From: Cytomitobacter sp965233735
GTDB lineage: Bacteria; Pseudomonadota; Alphaproteobacteria; CAJXXZ01; 1604HC
DNA length: 64,000 bases
Direction: 5' to 3'
Assembly: GCA_965233735.1 (NCBI GenBank)
Contig: OZ247501.1
Span: 124,001 to 188,000, forward strand
Part shown: positions 9,361 through 18,634 of the stretch, in pieces
Position numbering within the stretch: position 1 is the stretch's first letter
How the letters are laid out: the number at the start of each line of letters is the position of its first letter
Program-made: the position numbers and the translations under genes
The notes under the pieces: generated by a model
Database searches by the model: none
Told to the model about the DNA's origin: nothing
The model's input: only the letters and a program-made list of their open reading frames with translations

Positions 9361-10686
9361 ATGAACAATCAAAAAAATAAACCTAATATGCAAGATGATA
9401 CTTTTATATCAAATTCTCAACATGAACAAGACGCAAATGAAATTGATTTATGTGTATTAAGAAAAAGAAAAAATAAAGAGTTAGTAAAAATTGCAGAATC
9501 TTTAAATTTAAATTTAGATAATATACACAATAAAGACTTACTATTATCAATAGTGAGAAATTATTCTGAAAAATCTTATATTATTAAGGCTTCAGGGACC
9601 TTAGAAGTTATGAATGAAGGTTATGGATTTATTAGATTCGCGGCAGAGGATTACACTCTTTCTGATGATGATGTTCATGTTCATCAAAAATTTATTTCTA
9701 AGTTTAATTTGAAACCTGGAGATACTCTTGATTTTCATATAAAAATTCCTGAAAACAATTCGAAAAATTACTCATTAAGTAAAGTTGTTTTAATTAATGG
9801 TAAGCCTGCTAAGAGATTATTAGGAAGGTGCGCTTTTGAATCGTTAACAGCGTTGTATCCTGATGAAAAAATATCATTAGAAACTGAAAAAAATAATTTA
9901 AGTTTAAGAACTTTAGATTGCATAACTCCAATTGGATTTGGTCAAAGAGCTTTAATTGTAGCTCCTCCAAGAACAGGTAAAACAAGTTTGTTGCAAAATA
10001 TTGCTAATGCGATATATGAAAATCATAAAGATGTTGTATTAATGGTGTTATTAATTGGAGAAAGGCCAGAAGAAGTAACAGATATGCGAAGATCTGTTCA
10101 TGGAGAAGTTATTAGCTCAACATTCGATGAGCCAGCTTCTAGGCATGTTAAAGTTGCTGATATTGTAATTGAAAAAGCTAAGCGTATGGCAGAAGATGGG
10201 AAAGACGTTGTGATTTTAATGGATTCTATTACTCGTTTAGCCCGTGCTTATAATTCTGTAATTCCTTCATCTGGAAAAGTATTAACTGGTGGTGTTGATG
10301 CTCATGCTTTGCAATATCCTAAGAAATTTTTCGGATCAGCTAGAAATATTGAAGAAGGTGGATCTTTAACAATAATAGGAACAGCATTAGTAGACACTGG
10401 TTCAAGAATGGATGAAGTTATTTTTGAAGAATTTAAAGGAACTGGTAATGCAGATATAATTCTAGATAGAAAATCAGCTGACAAAAGAATTTTTCCTGCT
10501 TTGGATATTATAAAATCTGGAACAAGAAAAGAAGAGTTATTAAGAAGTAAAGATGAATTAGCAAAAATTTGGTTGCTAAGAAGAATTACTGCTGATATGA
10601 ATACAACTGAAGCTTTGGAATTCTTTTTAGATAGGTTGAATAGCACTAAAAACAATGATCATTTTTTCAGGATGATGAATAATTAA
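9361..10686 (+). CDS. rho: Transcription termination factor Rho
   Basis: Rho is the hexameric RNA helicase that ends transcription at C-rich, unstructured RNA. The 441-residue product has an extra N-terminal tail of about 30 polar residues, the Rho N-terminal helix domain (30-70), the cold-shock-like RNA-binding domain (GTLEVMNEGYGFIRF), Walker A APPRTGKTSL, Walker B VVLMVLLIGERPEEV, the Q-loop region and the R-loop motifs (GGVDAHALQYPKKFFGSARN). Start is the ATG with AGGAG 12 bases upstream. The stop codon region is overlapped by the non-ATG start of rnhB. With few strong intrinsic terminators visible in the window, Rho may carry much of the termination load; that is inference. Confidence 0.97.
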   Translation: MNNQKNKPNMQDDTFISNSQHEQDANEIDLCVLRKRKNKELVKIAESLNLNLDNIHNKDLLLSIVRNYSEKSYIIKASGTLEVMNEGYGFIRFAAEDYTLSDDDVHVHQKFISKFNLKPGDTLDFHIKIPENNSKNYSLSKVVLINGKPAKRLLGRCAFESLTALYPDEKISLETEKNNLSLRTLDCITPIGFGQRALIVAPPRTGKTSLLQNIANAIYENHKDVVLMVLLIGERPEEVTDMRRSVHGEVISSTFDEPASRHVKVADIVIEKAKRMAEDGKDVVILMDSITRLARAYNSVIPSSGKVLTGGVDAHALQYPKKFFGSARNIEEGGSLTIIGTALVDTGSRMDEVIFEEFKGTGNADIILDRKSADKRIFPALDIIKSGTRKEELLRSKDELAKIWLLRRITADMNTTEALEFFLDRLNSTKNNDHFFRMMNN

Positions 10687-11248
10687 AAAAACATATTTAT
10701 ATATAGATGAAGTTGGCTATGGTCCTTGGGCTGGGCCTGTTGTTGTTTGCGGAATTGTTTCCGAAAATAAAGTTGCAAATTCTTTAGTTCGTGATTCAAA
10801 ATCACTAACAAAAAACATGAGAAATAAGATGTTTTATGAAATTATATCTAATTATAAATTTGTATTAAGTTGGTCACATTCATTTGAAATAGATAAGTTA
10901 GGATTAAGGGTTTCTACAGATAAAGCAATTATACAACTATGCGATATGTGTGAAAATATAGAGGAAGTTTTATTAGATGGTAATTATGTTCCAAAAAGTA
11001 ATTATAATATTAAAAGTCTTGTTAAAGGGGATAAAAATAATTTGATGATTTCTTATGCTTCTATAATTGCAAAAGAAGTGAGAGATAACTATATGAGAAG
11101 AATTGCAGAAATATATCCACAGTATATGTGGAATTCAAATGTAGGATATGGAACTAAAGCGCACATTGAAGCAATTAAAAAATATGGAGTTACTAAATTT
11201 CATAGATTGAGTTATAAGCCTTTGTCTATATATTCAAATATATTATAG
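10682..11248 (+). CDS. rnhB: Ribonuclease HII with probable ATT start
   Basis: RNase HII nicks RNA embedded in DNA, removing misincorporated ribonucleotides and primers. The conserved N-terminal catalytic motif (YIDEVGYGPWAGPVVVCG) is encoded from about 10700 and is in frame with the rest, but no ATG, GTG or TTG occurs between the in-frame stop at 10676-10678 and that motif. The first ATG, at 10817, would delete the essential Asp-Glu pair. ATT at 10682 (or ATA at 10679) is therefore the likely start; AGGA at 10669-10672 lies nine bases upstream and the start overlaps the rho stop. Further active-site parts are visible: RDSKSLT and VLLDGNYVP. The usual GRG is GYG. Length, 188 residues, is normal. 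Confidence 0.85.
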   Translation: MKKTYLYIDEVGYGPWAGPVVVCGIVSENKVANSLVRDSKSLTKNMRNKMFYEIISNYKFVLSWSHSFEIDKLGLRVSTDKAIIQLCDMCENIEEVLLDGNYVPKSNYNIKSLVKGDKNNLMISYASIIAKEVRDNYMRRIAEIYPQYMWNSNVGYGTKAHIEAIKKYGVTKFHRLSYKPLSIYSNIL

Positions 11249-11279
11249 TTGTGTATTAACATATAATTAATATACAATA

Positions 11280-12629
11280 ATGGTTATGTTAGTATTACTA
11301 TGTTTGTTAACTGGGGCTTTAATAGCAGATAGCTCAGTTACTGATGATTATGATTATGAATATAGAGGTAAATCTCCAATTGATATTACTGGAAATATAG
11401 AAATGATTGGAAATACTCTTTTTAAAGGGCCTAAGAAGCAATCTGTATCAGCTCAAAAAGAAGATGATAAAATAATAAACTATAATAATATAAAAGATAT
11501 TAAAGAAAATGAAAAAATTCCATTTAATAGTTTTAAATTTTCTAGCGCTAAAATTGGTATTACATTGCAGAAATTATTTGATACTTCTAAAGCTGGAGTT
11601 CAATTTGGAATAAAGGCAAATCCAGGTTCTTTTGAAGTTGATAGTGCTAGTTTGTATATGAAAGATTTCTTTCCAAAACATGGTTTAAAATTATCCATGA
11701 GAGCTGGTTACACTTTTGGTGCTGATAAAAAAATGGAAACTTTAGGTCATGCTACTGTTGCGAAAAATTCAAACTTATACTCAATGCCAGATTATTTGAT
11801 AATTCAAAATGTGATTACAAGTTCAAGGCTAGATACTACTAGTTCTAAAGCTGTTAAAATAATACTTAAAGCTAAGAAAATCTTATGTCAGCATATCAAT
11901 ATATCTGCCGGTATTAGTTATTGTCCTAAGAGTCCAAGTAAGGGAGGCAAGCTTTTCCAAAAAAGTGAATCTTCTGATATTTTGAAAGAACTTCAAAATC
12001 ATATTGGTGTTGGTTTAAGATTAAAAACAGATCATGGTGATTGGAAAACTCAATCTTCACTTACTTTTGCTATTGCTAACAGGCCTAAATTCGATAAAGC
12101 TGAATTAAATAAGCTTCAAGGGTTTGGTTTTGGTAAAGCTGTTATGTATAAGTCATTTGGTTTTGGAATGAATGTTGGAGTAAATTTAAATAGCCTTGTT
12201 AAAAAATATAACGAAATGCCAGAAGATATATTAAAATCTAGAGATGTTAATGCATCAAAAGCTAATGGTGGTTATGTTGTTTGCCCTACTATGTCATTTT
12301 ATATTCCATCTGGATCTTTTAAAAACACTGAATTTTATGTTTCTTACTTATATGGAAATAGAAAAACAGCTTTTATTTTTAATAATCAAAAAAATATAGA
12401 AGCAAAATCTAAAATTATTTCTATGGGAGTTGCTTTTCCTGTGAAAAATATGACTTTTGGAACAAAAATTGAATTTATGAAATTTGATAATAAAGCATAT
12501 CATAGAGAAGTTGAAGTAGAATCTTTCTTTTTAAATAAAGACAGCTATGAAGTTTCTGAAATATCTAATAAGTGGATAACTGCTCTTTCATTTTCTATGA
12601 AAGTAAAAGCATCCTTTAATGCTATATAA
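11280..12629 (+). CDS. Probable outer-membrane beta-barrel protein
   Basis: The 449-residue product has a short signal peptide (MVMLVLLCLLTGALIA) and a polar, acidic N-terminal segment (about 20-85). From about residue 85 there are alternating strands of roughly 8-12 residues rich in Gly, Lys, Ser and aromatic residues, such as AKIGITLQKLF, GVQFGIKANPGSF, LKLSMRAGYTFGA, NISAGISYCP, HIGVGLRLKTD, FGFGMNVGVNLN and ALSFSMKVKASF. That pattern suggests a porin-like barrel. The very C-terminus (SFNAI) does not end in the usual aromatic residue, so the assembly signal may be atypical. I do not recognise a named family. It lies 31 bases after rnhB and may share its transcript. Confidence 0.6.
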   Translation: MVMLVLLCLLTGALIADSSVTDDYDYEYRGKSPIDITGNIEMIGNTLFKGPKKQSVSAQKEDDKIINYNNIKDIKENEKIPFNSFKFSSAKIGITLQKLFDTSKAGVQFGIKANPGSFEVDSASLYMKDFFPKHGLKLSMRAGYTFGADKKMETLGHATVAKNSNLYSMPDYLIIQNVITSSRLDTTSSKAVKIILKAKKILCQHINISAGISYCPKSPSKGGKLFQKSESSDILKELQNHIGVGLRLKTDHGDWKTQSSLTFAIANRPKFDKAELNKLQGFGFGKAVMYKSFGFGMNVGVNLNSLVKKYNEMPEDILKSRDVNASKANGGYVVCPTMSFYIPSGSFKNTEFYVSYLYGNRKTAFIFNNQKNIEAKSKIISMGVAFPVKNMTFGTKIEFMKFDNKAYHREVEVESFFLNKDSYEVSEISNKWITALSFSMKVKASFNAI

Positions 12630-12703
12630 TTTGCATTGTTTTTAATCTAAATTATTTTAATTTCTTTGTATAAATTTATTTTATAAATGTTATATTTTAA
12701 ATT

Positions 12704-13672
12704 ATGTTCTTCAAATATTGTTTTGTATTGTGTTATTTTTGCATGGCTATTAATTCAAATGACTTTAAAAACAACGAACTTGCTCAAGTAGAATATAGAG
12801 ATGCGAATGGTAGAGAAAATTTACAACAATATTTATTAGATTTATATTGTAATTTAGGTGATAACATTGAATGTGAGATTAATGTTCATAAATTCAAGAA
12901 AATATTTATCACTTTTTATAGGGATATAGAAAAACTATCTAAAAATGATATCAGTATAGAGAAAATATTCAATGAGAATAATGAAAAATATGATTATATA
13001 GAAAATATACATAAGTGTGTTTTTAAACAACTATCTAAAAAACTAGTAAATCATATTAATGAAATAGCAGTAATGGCAACAAAAGAAACTCATTATAAAA
13101 TGATGATAGAAGCAATCTCATTTATAGAGCGTGACTTTTCATCTCTTAGCTCTCAAATAAAATTTTTACAATGTGATTTTATGAGAAAATTTCTTATTCC
13201 TTTAACTTTTTCTAAAAATTCTCAGAAAAAAAATATTAATAAATTTAATGAAATATATAAAAAAATAATAAAGTTAAATATTGCAACTGATACAACTTTT
13301 ATCTTCTTTAATAAGGTTGATTTGCATTCAATAAGTTCTATAAATTTGGATAATTGTAATGAGTTGTTCAATAGCTTAAGAGAAAGGTATAAAAATGATA
13401 CTAAAAATATAGAAAATATTTTTAATACATACGAGAGAATAGTAAAAGTATCTAATTTATATAAAGACGACATATTTAAATATTTGGTTTTTTTGAATAT
13501 ATATAAAGGTGATATTTCTCATATTTTGTATGTTTCAAATATATTAATGTTTTATGATAAAAATTTGTTTAAAAATGTACTGTCTGATAATTTTGTAAAT
13601 AAATTAGAAAGTATTTTTAATTGTTTTTATAAATCTTATATTAATTTACATAGTTATGATTTAATATTTTAG
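12704..13672 (+). CDS. Exported helical protein, family unknown
   Basis: The 322-residue product starts with a likely signal peptide (MFFKYCFVLCYFCMAINS) and continues as a highly charged, Asn/Lys-rich, mostly helical protein with scattered cysteines (CNLGDNIECEI, HKCVFKQL, FLQCDF, DNCNELF, FNCFYKSY). No known motif is visible. It ends two bases before the convergent murC. Function unknown; an envelope or secreted protein is the most that can be said. Confidence 0.6.
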   Translation: MFFKYCFVLCYFCMAINSNDFKNNELAQVEYRDANGRENLQQYLLDLYCNLGDNIECEINVHKFKKIFITFYRDIEKLSKNDISIEKIFNENNEKYDYIENIHKCVFKQLSKKLVNHINEIAVMATKETHYKMMIEAISFIERDFSSLSSQIKFLQCDFMRKFLIPLTFSKNSQKKNINKFNEIYKKIIKLNIATDTTFIFFNKVDLHSISSINLDNCNELFNSLRERYKNDTKNIENIFNTYERIVKVSNLYKDDIFKYLVFLNIYKGDISHILYVSNILMFYDKNLFKNVLSDNFVNKLESIFNCFYKSYINLHSYDLIF

Positions 13673-13674
13673 AT

Positions 13675-15003
13675 CTAATTCTTAAATAATTTAACAGTAT
13701 CATAATAAAATTTACAAATATTTCCTGCTCCTATAAATAAAAATGCATCTCCAGTTTTTTTGTTTTTATTAATAAAGTTTTGTATACATTCAAAAGAGTT
13801 TACTAAAGTTAGATTTGTTTGTTTGGAGAGTTTTTTGTGAAAATCTAATTCCAAGTTTTCATCCTCATCTTCTCCTGCTTTGAATATTGGTAATATAGCA
13901 ACATGGTTCATTGTTGATAGGTGTTCTAGAAATTTACTGAACCCATTTCTTAATCTGCTATATTTATGTATTTCTATGATTACATATACATTGTTATATT
14001 TTTGCTTGTTCACAGTATTTAGTAATAGTTTTAAAGAATTTTGATGGTGAGAGTAATCTAATATGAAATTTACACCATTATTTTGATGAATTTCCATTCT
14101 TTTATTCATTCCCTTAAAAGATGATAAGGCATGACGCAAATCTGCTTCATGAACATTGTATTGCATGCTGGCTAATATAGCAGCTAGTGAATTATCTATG
14201 TTGTATTCTCCAGGTATATTTAGGTATATATCTTTAAAATTATATAATCCTTTTATATCAAAACAACTTCCATTTTGATGAATTCGTATATTGTTTGCAT
14301 ACAAATTTGCATTTTCATTATTACTTGAGTATGTAATACATTTTGTGTGTGTGATGAATTTTTCTGAATCAATATTGATAATGCATTTTTCAGACTGGTT
14401 TGCAAAATTATTAAATGAATTAATTAGGTTTTCTTGAGTTTTAAAGTAATCCATATGATCTTCATCTATATTAGTTATTATATTAGTTTTTCCAGTTAAT
14501 TTTTGCATAGAACCATCAGATTCATCAGATTCAACTACAGAAATATTTCCACAGTACTGAGACGATGAGTCAAGATTGCGAATTTTATCTCCTAATATAA
14601 ATGATGGATTTAAATTAGCGCAATATAATATCCAAGAAATTAGTCCAGATGTTGTTGTTTTTCCATGTGTTCCAGATACTGCTATGGAATCTTCTGTTAG
14701 TAAATATTTAACAAAAGAAGCTCTATGAAATACAGGTTTATTGTTTTTCAAAGCCCATATATATTGAGGATGGTCTTTGGGTATTACAGAGCTTACAATT
14801 ATGCAGTCACAATCTGTGCTAGGGTTTTCAGATGTTTGAATCATGTAATCTTGGTGTTTGTAATCATCTGAGCAACTTATAATATAATCTTTGGCCTCAA
14901 GCCATGTTTTTAGAGATTGCATTCCACATCCCCCTGCTCCGATCATATGAACTTTTTTTATATTTTTACTTGGATGTTCATTAGATTTCCATAAATTTTT
15001 CAT
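13675..15003 (-). CDS. murC: UDP-N-acetylmuramate--L-alanine ligase
   Basis: MurC adds the first amino acid, L-alanine, to UDP-MurNAc in the cytoplasm, using ATP. The 442-residue product shows the Rossmann-like N-terminal motif MIGAGGCGMQSL, the ATP-binding GTHGKTTTSGLI, the Mur ligase ESDESDGSM and NIDEDHMDYF motifs, the central-domain NIPGEYNIDNSLAAI, and the C-terminal KGMNKRMEIHQNNG followed by DYSHH. It is a little shorter than typical MurC (about 470). With the class A PBP, FtsZ and FtsA it argues that peptidoglycan synthesis is kept. The other mur genes are not nearby. Confidence 0.94.
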   Translation of the reverse strand: MKNLWKSNEHPSKNIKKVHMIGAGGCGMQSLKTWLEAKDYIISCSDDYKHQDYMIQTSENPSTDCDCIIVSSVIPKDHPQYIWALKNNKPVFHRASFVKYLLTEDSIAVSGTHGKTTTSGLISWILYCANLNPSFILGDKIRNLDSSSQYCGNISVVESDESDGSMQKLTGKTNIITNIDEDHMDYFKTQENLINSFNNFANQSEKCIINIDSEKFITHTKCITYSSNNENANLYANNIRIHQNGSCFDIKGLYNFKDIYLNIPGEYNIDNSLAAILASMQYNVHEADLRHALSSFKGMNKRMEIHQNNGVNFILDYSHHQNSLKLLLNTVNKQKYNNVYVIIEIHKYSRLRNGFSKFLEHLSTMNHVAILPIFKAGEDEDENLELDFHKKLSKQTNLTLVNSFECIQNFINKNKKTGDAFLFIGAGNICKFYYDTVKLFKN

Positions 15004-15051
15004 ATATTGTAAAAATTATATTATAAATGTTTGCATTGTACTATGTGAAAT

Positions 15052-15080
15052 TTGATTATAGTAAAGTAAATCGTTATAAT
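15052..15080 (+). promoter_or_regulatory. Sigma70-type promoter at rng start
   Basis: TTGATT at 15052-15057 and a perfect TATAAT at 15075-15080 are 17 bases apart. The -10 box ends only seven bases before the ATG of the RNase E/G gene, so transcription would start at or within a base of the start codon. No ribosome site precedes that ATG. Confidence 0.65.
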
Positions 15081-15087
15081 TCACTTA

Positions 15088-16704
15088 ATGAATAAGCTTA
15101 TGTTAATAGATTCAGTGGATGAGTCTAACATACAAATTGCTATTGTTGAAAATGGCAGACTTTTAAATTTCTTTTTTGAATCAAATGAAAATTACTCAAA
15201 TGTTGGAAATGTGTATTTAGGTCGTGTTGACCATGTAGAAAATTCACTTCAAGCATACTTTATAGATTATGGTGAAAATAAAAATGGGTTTTTATCTTTT
15301 TTTGCATCAAAAGACACTTTAGTTAAAAACCAAAGAGTGATTGTTCAAGTTGTTAAAGATGAAAAAGGCAATAAAGGCGCCATGCTAACTACTTTTGTAG
15401 AAATAAAAAGTATTTTTCTAATTGCTGTGTTAAATAAAAATCCTGGATGTTCTATCTCTAAAAAAATATCTTCTAAGTCAGATAGAGATTTAATAAAATC
15501 ATGGCATGAAAATATGGCAAGTGAAATTGACTGTAACTTAATATTTAGACATGCATCAGTATATGAAAAATACAGCAAAATAAAGAGTGATTTTGAAAAA
15601 ATAAAAAAACAAATTGCTTGTATTAATGATCATCCTGAAAAAACTAAAGTTCATTTGTTAATGAAGGCTCCTTCTATAATTGAGAAATCTATAATTGATT
15701 ACTATAAAGCAGATATGCAAGTTTATATTGAAGGAAAAATGTTTAATAATACTTCTAATTATGCTAAACGATTTAATCAAACAAAGCCAATATTCAAATT
15801 TTATGAAATAGAAGACCAAATAGAATCTTTGCTTCATGATAGAGTTAATTTATTATCAGGAGGATATATTAATATCCAACATACTGAAGCTTTAACATCT
15901 ATTGATGTGAATTCAGGAATTTGCAAAAAAGAAAACTCAATAGACAAAACAGCTTTTTTAACTAACTTAGAAGCAGCAAAAGAAATTGCATACCAAATTA
16001 GATTAAGAGATATTGGTGGGTTAATTGTTATTGATTTTATAGATATGTACAAAAAAGATAGCATGGATATAGTGGTGAAAGAAATTTCAGACAGCATGAT
16101 TGATGATAAAGCTAAATTTAATTTGGGAGAATTAGATAAATTTTCACTTTTCACTATTTCTAGGCAACAATTGAGAAAAAATACATTTTTATCTATGCAT
16201 AAAAAGTGCACTGAATGTAATGGAGTTGGATTTAAAAGAAAAAACTCAAGTTCATCTTCATTTATTTTAAGAAATATTTCTTATTTGATTAGAAAAAAAT
16301 CAGTTGATAGTATAGTAATTAAATGTAGCTCAGAACTTGTTTTTTATATGTTAAATCACAAAAAGGATGTTATATTTTATTTGGAAAATAATTACACTAA
16401 AAAAATAAGCTTCGAAAATAATGATAACAATGAAGTGAAAATTTTCTACTATACAAATGGAATTTCAAATGAATATATATTAAATAACATTTCTGAAAAA
16501 ATTGATAATAATGAATTTATTGTTAAAGATAATAAATCTATAGAAGTTGAAGAAGTAAGCAAAAAACCAGATAAAAAAATATCAATTGAATATGATGATT
16601 TGGTCAAAATAAGAATGTTAGCCCATGAAAATAAATATAATTGTTCATTTATGCCAAAAAAAGAATTGATAATTATGGGCAATGAATTGATAGGTCAAAT
16701 ATAG
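15088..16704 (+). CDS. rng: Ribonuclease E/G family endoribonuclease
   Basis: This family cuts single-stranded A/U-rich RNA in rRNA maturation and mRNA decay. The 538-residue product has an N-terminal RNase H-like and S1 region (NVYLGRVDHVENSLQAYFIDYG), the 5'-sensor region, the DNase I-like catalytic part with both metal-binding aspartates (TSIDVNSG and GGLIVIDFIDM), and the zinc-link cysteines (KKCTECNG). It lacks the long disordered scaffold arm of RNase E, so it is closer to RNase G in size, with about 100 C-terminal residues of variable sequence (rich in Asn, Lys, Glu). It shares one base with the GTG start of xseA. The predicted mRNA appears leaderless. Confidence 0.9.
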   Translation: MNKLMLIDSVDESNIQIAIVENGRLLNFFFESNENYSNVGNVYLGRVDHVENSLQAYFIDYGENKNGFLSFFASKDTLVKNQRVIVQVVKDEKGNKGAMLTTFVEIKSIFLIAVLNKNPGCSISKKISSKSDRDLIKSWHENMASEIDCNLIFRHASVYEKYSKIKSDFEKIKKQIACINDHPEKTKVHLLMKAPSIIEKSIIDYYKADMQVYIEGKMFNNTSNYAKRFNQTKPIFKFYEIEDQIESLLHDRVNLLSGGYINIQHTEALTSIDVNSGICKKENSIDKTAFLTNLEAAKEIAYQIRLRDIGGLIVIDFIDMYKKDSMDIVVKEISDSMIDDKAKFNLGELDKFSLFTISRQQLRKNTFLSMHKKCTECNGVGFKRKNSSSSSFILRNISYLIRKKSVDSIVIKCSSELVFYMLNHKKDVIFYLENNYTKKISFENNDNNEVKIFYYTNGISNEYILNNISEKIDNNEFIVKDNKSIEVEEVSKKPDKKISIEYDDLVKIRMLAHENKYNCSFMPKKELIIMGNELIGQI

Positions 16705-17981
16705 TGAATCAAGACTCTGTTACCTTTGGCGTAAAATCTTTATCAATGTCAATAAAAAGGATATTAGAGTCTTCATATAGCAAAATTTATATTAAAGGTC
16801 AGATTAGTCAGCCTAAAAGAATGAATCATTTATATTTTGCTTTGAAAGAAGAAGACTCTGTTATTGATTGTATATGTTGGGCTAATGTAAGGTTAGAATT
16901 TGAGCCTCAACATGATATGGAAGTTATATGTTGCGGCAGAATTTCAACTTATCCAGGTAGATCAAAATATCAAATTATTATTTTATCTATAAAGCATATT
17001 GGTGACTCTCAAGTTTTAGAGAAAAGAAAGTTAAAATTACAAAAAGAAGGTTTGTTTGATCAAAATAAAAAACTTAAGCTTCCCAAATATCCTAAAAATG
17101 TAGGTATTATAACATCTCCTACTGGAGCTGTTTTGCATGATATGTTACATAGGTTAAAAGATAGATATCCATGTAAAGTTATTTTTCATCCTGTTTTAGT
17201 GCAAGGTGCAGATATGGTACCAAATGTTATTGATGCAATTAATTATTTCAATGAAGCATTATTAAATGAAATTGACTTATTGATTGTTGCTCGTGGTGGT
17301 GGAAGCTTTGAGGATTTGTGGGGGTTTCAGGATGAAAATTTAGTAAGAACTATTTCTAAAAGCAAAATTCCAATCATTAGTGCTATAGGACATGAAACTG
17401 ATACTACTTTGTCTGATTATGCTGCATCATGTAGAGCTCCAACTCCAACTGCAGCAATTGAAATTGCATTTCCAGATCGAAAAGAGTTGTATAATAAACT
17501 AAGGTATTTTCAAGAAAAAATTAGTCATTTGCTTGAATTTCATTTAAATAACAGTAAACAAAAATTAATAATTTTTAAAGTAAAAACTCCAACAGAAATG
17601 ATTTCTTATATTTCACGTGATTTTAAGATGAAAGTAATGCATCAAAATTATATATATAAGCAGTATTGGAACCAAAAAATTAATATGTTGAATGCTTTAG
17701 GAAAAGCAAGGTTTAATATTTCAATATTTCAAGATCAATTGATCTATAAGTTTAATGAGCTTTATAATAACTATAAAAATTATATTAATGATAACCAAAA
17801 TGTTTTAAAAGAAATTATTACAAAAATGGAAAGCATATCATATACAGACACTTTACAGCGTGGTTTTTGTAGGGCTCATCATAATGATAAATTGATTAGA
17901 TATAAAAAAGATGCACCAAACAAATTTTCTTTAGAATTTCAGGATGGATCTATCAAAATTATGAAAATAGAAGAAATTTAA
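16704..17981 (+). CDS. xseA: Exodeoxyribonuclease VII large subunit
   Basis: XseA with XseB forms the nuclease that degrades single-stranded DNA from both ends. The 425-residue product has the N-terminal OB fold (KIYIKGQISQPKRMNHLYFAL, CWANVRL), the catalytic domain (GIITSPTGAVLHDMLHRLKDRYP, LLIVARGGGSFEDLWGFQDE, PIISAIGHETDTTLSDYAA, RAPTPTAA) and a coiled-coil C-terminal part ending in a small beta segment (LQRGFCRA). The start is GTG, overlapping the last base of the RNase E/G stop codon. The small subunit is encoded far away at 35606-35974. Confidence 0.95.
   Translation: MNQDSVTFGVKSLSMSIKRILESSYSKIYIKGQISQPKRMNHLYFALKEEDSVIDCICWANVRLEFEPQHDMEVICCGRISTYPGRSKYQIIILSIKHIGDSQVLEKRKLKLQKEGLFDQNKKLKLPKYPKNVGIITSPTGAVLHDMLHRLKDRYPCKVIFHPVLVQGADMVPNVIDAINYFNEALLNEIDLLIVARGGGSFEDLWGFQDENLVRTISKSKIPIISAIGHETDTTLSDYAASCRAPTPTAAIEIAFPDRKELYNKLRYFQEKISHLLEFHLNNSKQKLIIFKVKTPTEMISYISRDFKMKVMHQNYIYKQYWNQKINMLNALGKARFNISIFQDQLIYKFNELYNNYKNYINDNQNVLKEIITKMESISYTDTLQRGFCRAHHNDKLIRYKKDAPNKFSLEFQDGSIKIMKIEEI
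17609..17624. other. Possible degenerate parS site
   Basis: The 10-base core TTTCACGTGA at 17611-17620 matches the central part of the bacterial parS consensus TGTTTCACGTGAAACA; 11 of 16 positions agree over 17609-17624. It lies inside xseA, about 1.6 kb before parA, the distance at which real parS sites are often found. The right arm is poor, and the match could be chance. Confidence 0.3.
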
Positions 17982-18025
17982 ATATTATCTATTTATATAT
18001 TAATTATTTGTATTAAAATAAACTT

Positions 18026-18589
18026 ATGTTTGATTTTTCATATTTAATTTATCATTATGGTTATTGGATTGTTTTCTTAGGATCAATGATTGAAGGAGAA
18101 TCAATTGTTTTGACTGCTGGAATGCTTTCTGCCCATGGAGTATTATCTTTTTATAAAATTTGTATATTATCATTTATTGGAACGTGCATTGCCGATCAAT
18201 TATTATATAATTTTGGATATTATATTGGGCCAGGATTTTTAGAAAAATGGAAATTAACTAGAAAATTATTTGAAAAATTAAAGCCTATAGCTTTGAAATA
18301 TCAAAATGCATATATATTATCTTTCAGGTTTATTTATGGAATAAGAATTATGAGTCCTATTTTAATAGGAATAATCAAAGTAGATCCAAAAAAATATATG
18401 ATATTAAATATTGTAGCCTCTTTGATTTGGTCAGTTATAAGTTGTGCTATAGGTTATACAATAGGATCTTTTACTAAAACATTAGATTTTAATCTTAAAT
18501 ATTTAATGATTTTTGGAGCAATGTTGGTTTTTATATTTATTTTGATTTCTAAATATATCTCTGCTTATATTATTAAAAAAAGCACATAA
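18026..18589 (+). CDS. DedA family membrane protein
   Basis: The 187-residue product has four to five hydrophobic segments and the DedA pattern: a membrane-entering N-terminal part with an acidic residue (VFLGSMIEGESIVLTAGML), a GTCIADQLLYNFGYYIG segment, and the arginine-rich motif SFRFIYGIRIMSPILIG. DedA proteins are inner-membrane proteins related to undecaprenyl-phosphate or phospholipid flippases and are needed for membrane homeostasis. It is the first of a same-strand group with rsmG, parA and parB, but a 45-base gap separates it from rsmG. Confidence 0.85.
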   Translation: MFDFSYLIYHYGYWIVFLGSMIEGESIVLTAGMLSAHGVLSFYKICILSFIGTCIADQLLYNFGYYIGPGFLEKWKLTRKLFEKLKPIALKYQNAYILSFRFIYGIRIMSPILIGIIKVDPKKYMILNIVASLIWSVISCAIGYTIGSFTKTLDFNLKYLMIFGAMLVFIFILISKYISAYIIKKST

Positions 18590-18634
18590 TGAATTTGATT
18601 TAATTGTTTTGTGATTTTATGTTATTTTAAAAGT

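Noticed and set aside
10302..10655. 117-codon minus-strand frame inside rho
   Set aside because: It is antisense to the conserved Rho core and has no independent support.
10817..11248. RNase HII starting at the ATG at 10817
   Set aside because: This would remove the catalytic Asp-Glu motif that is encoded in frame just upstream.
15834..16211. 125-codon minus-strand frame inside the RNase E/G gene
   Set aside because: It is antisense to conserved catalytic motifs and has no ribosome site; a chance frame in A+T-rich DNA.
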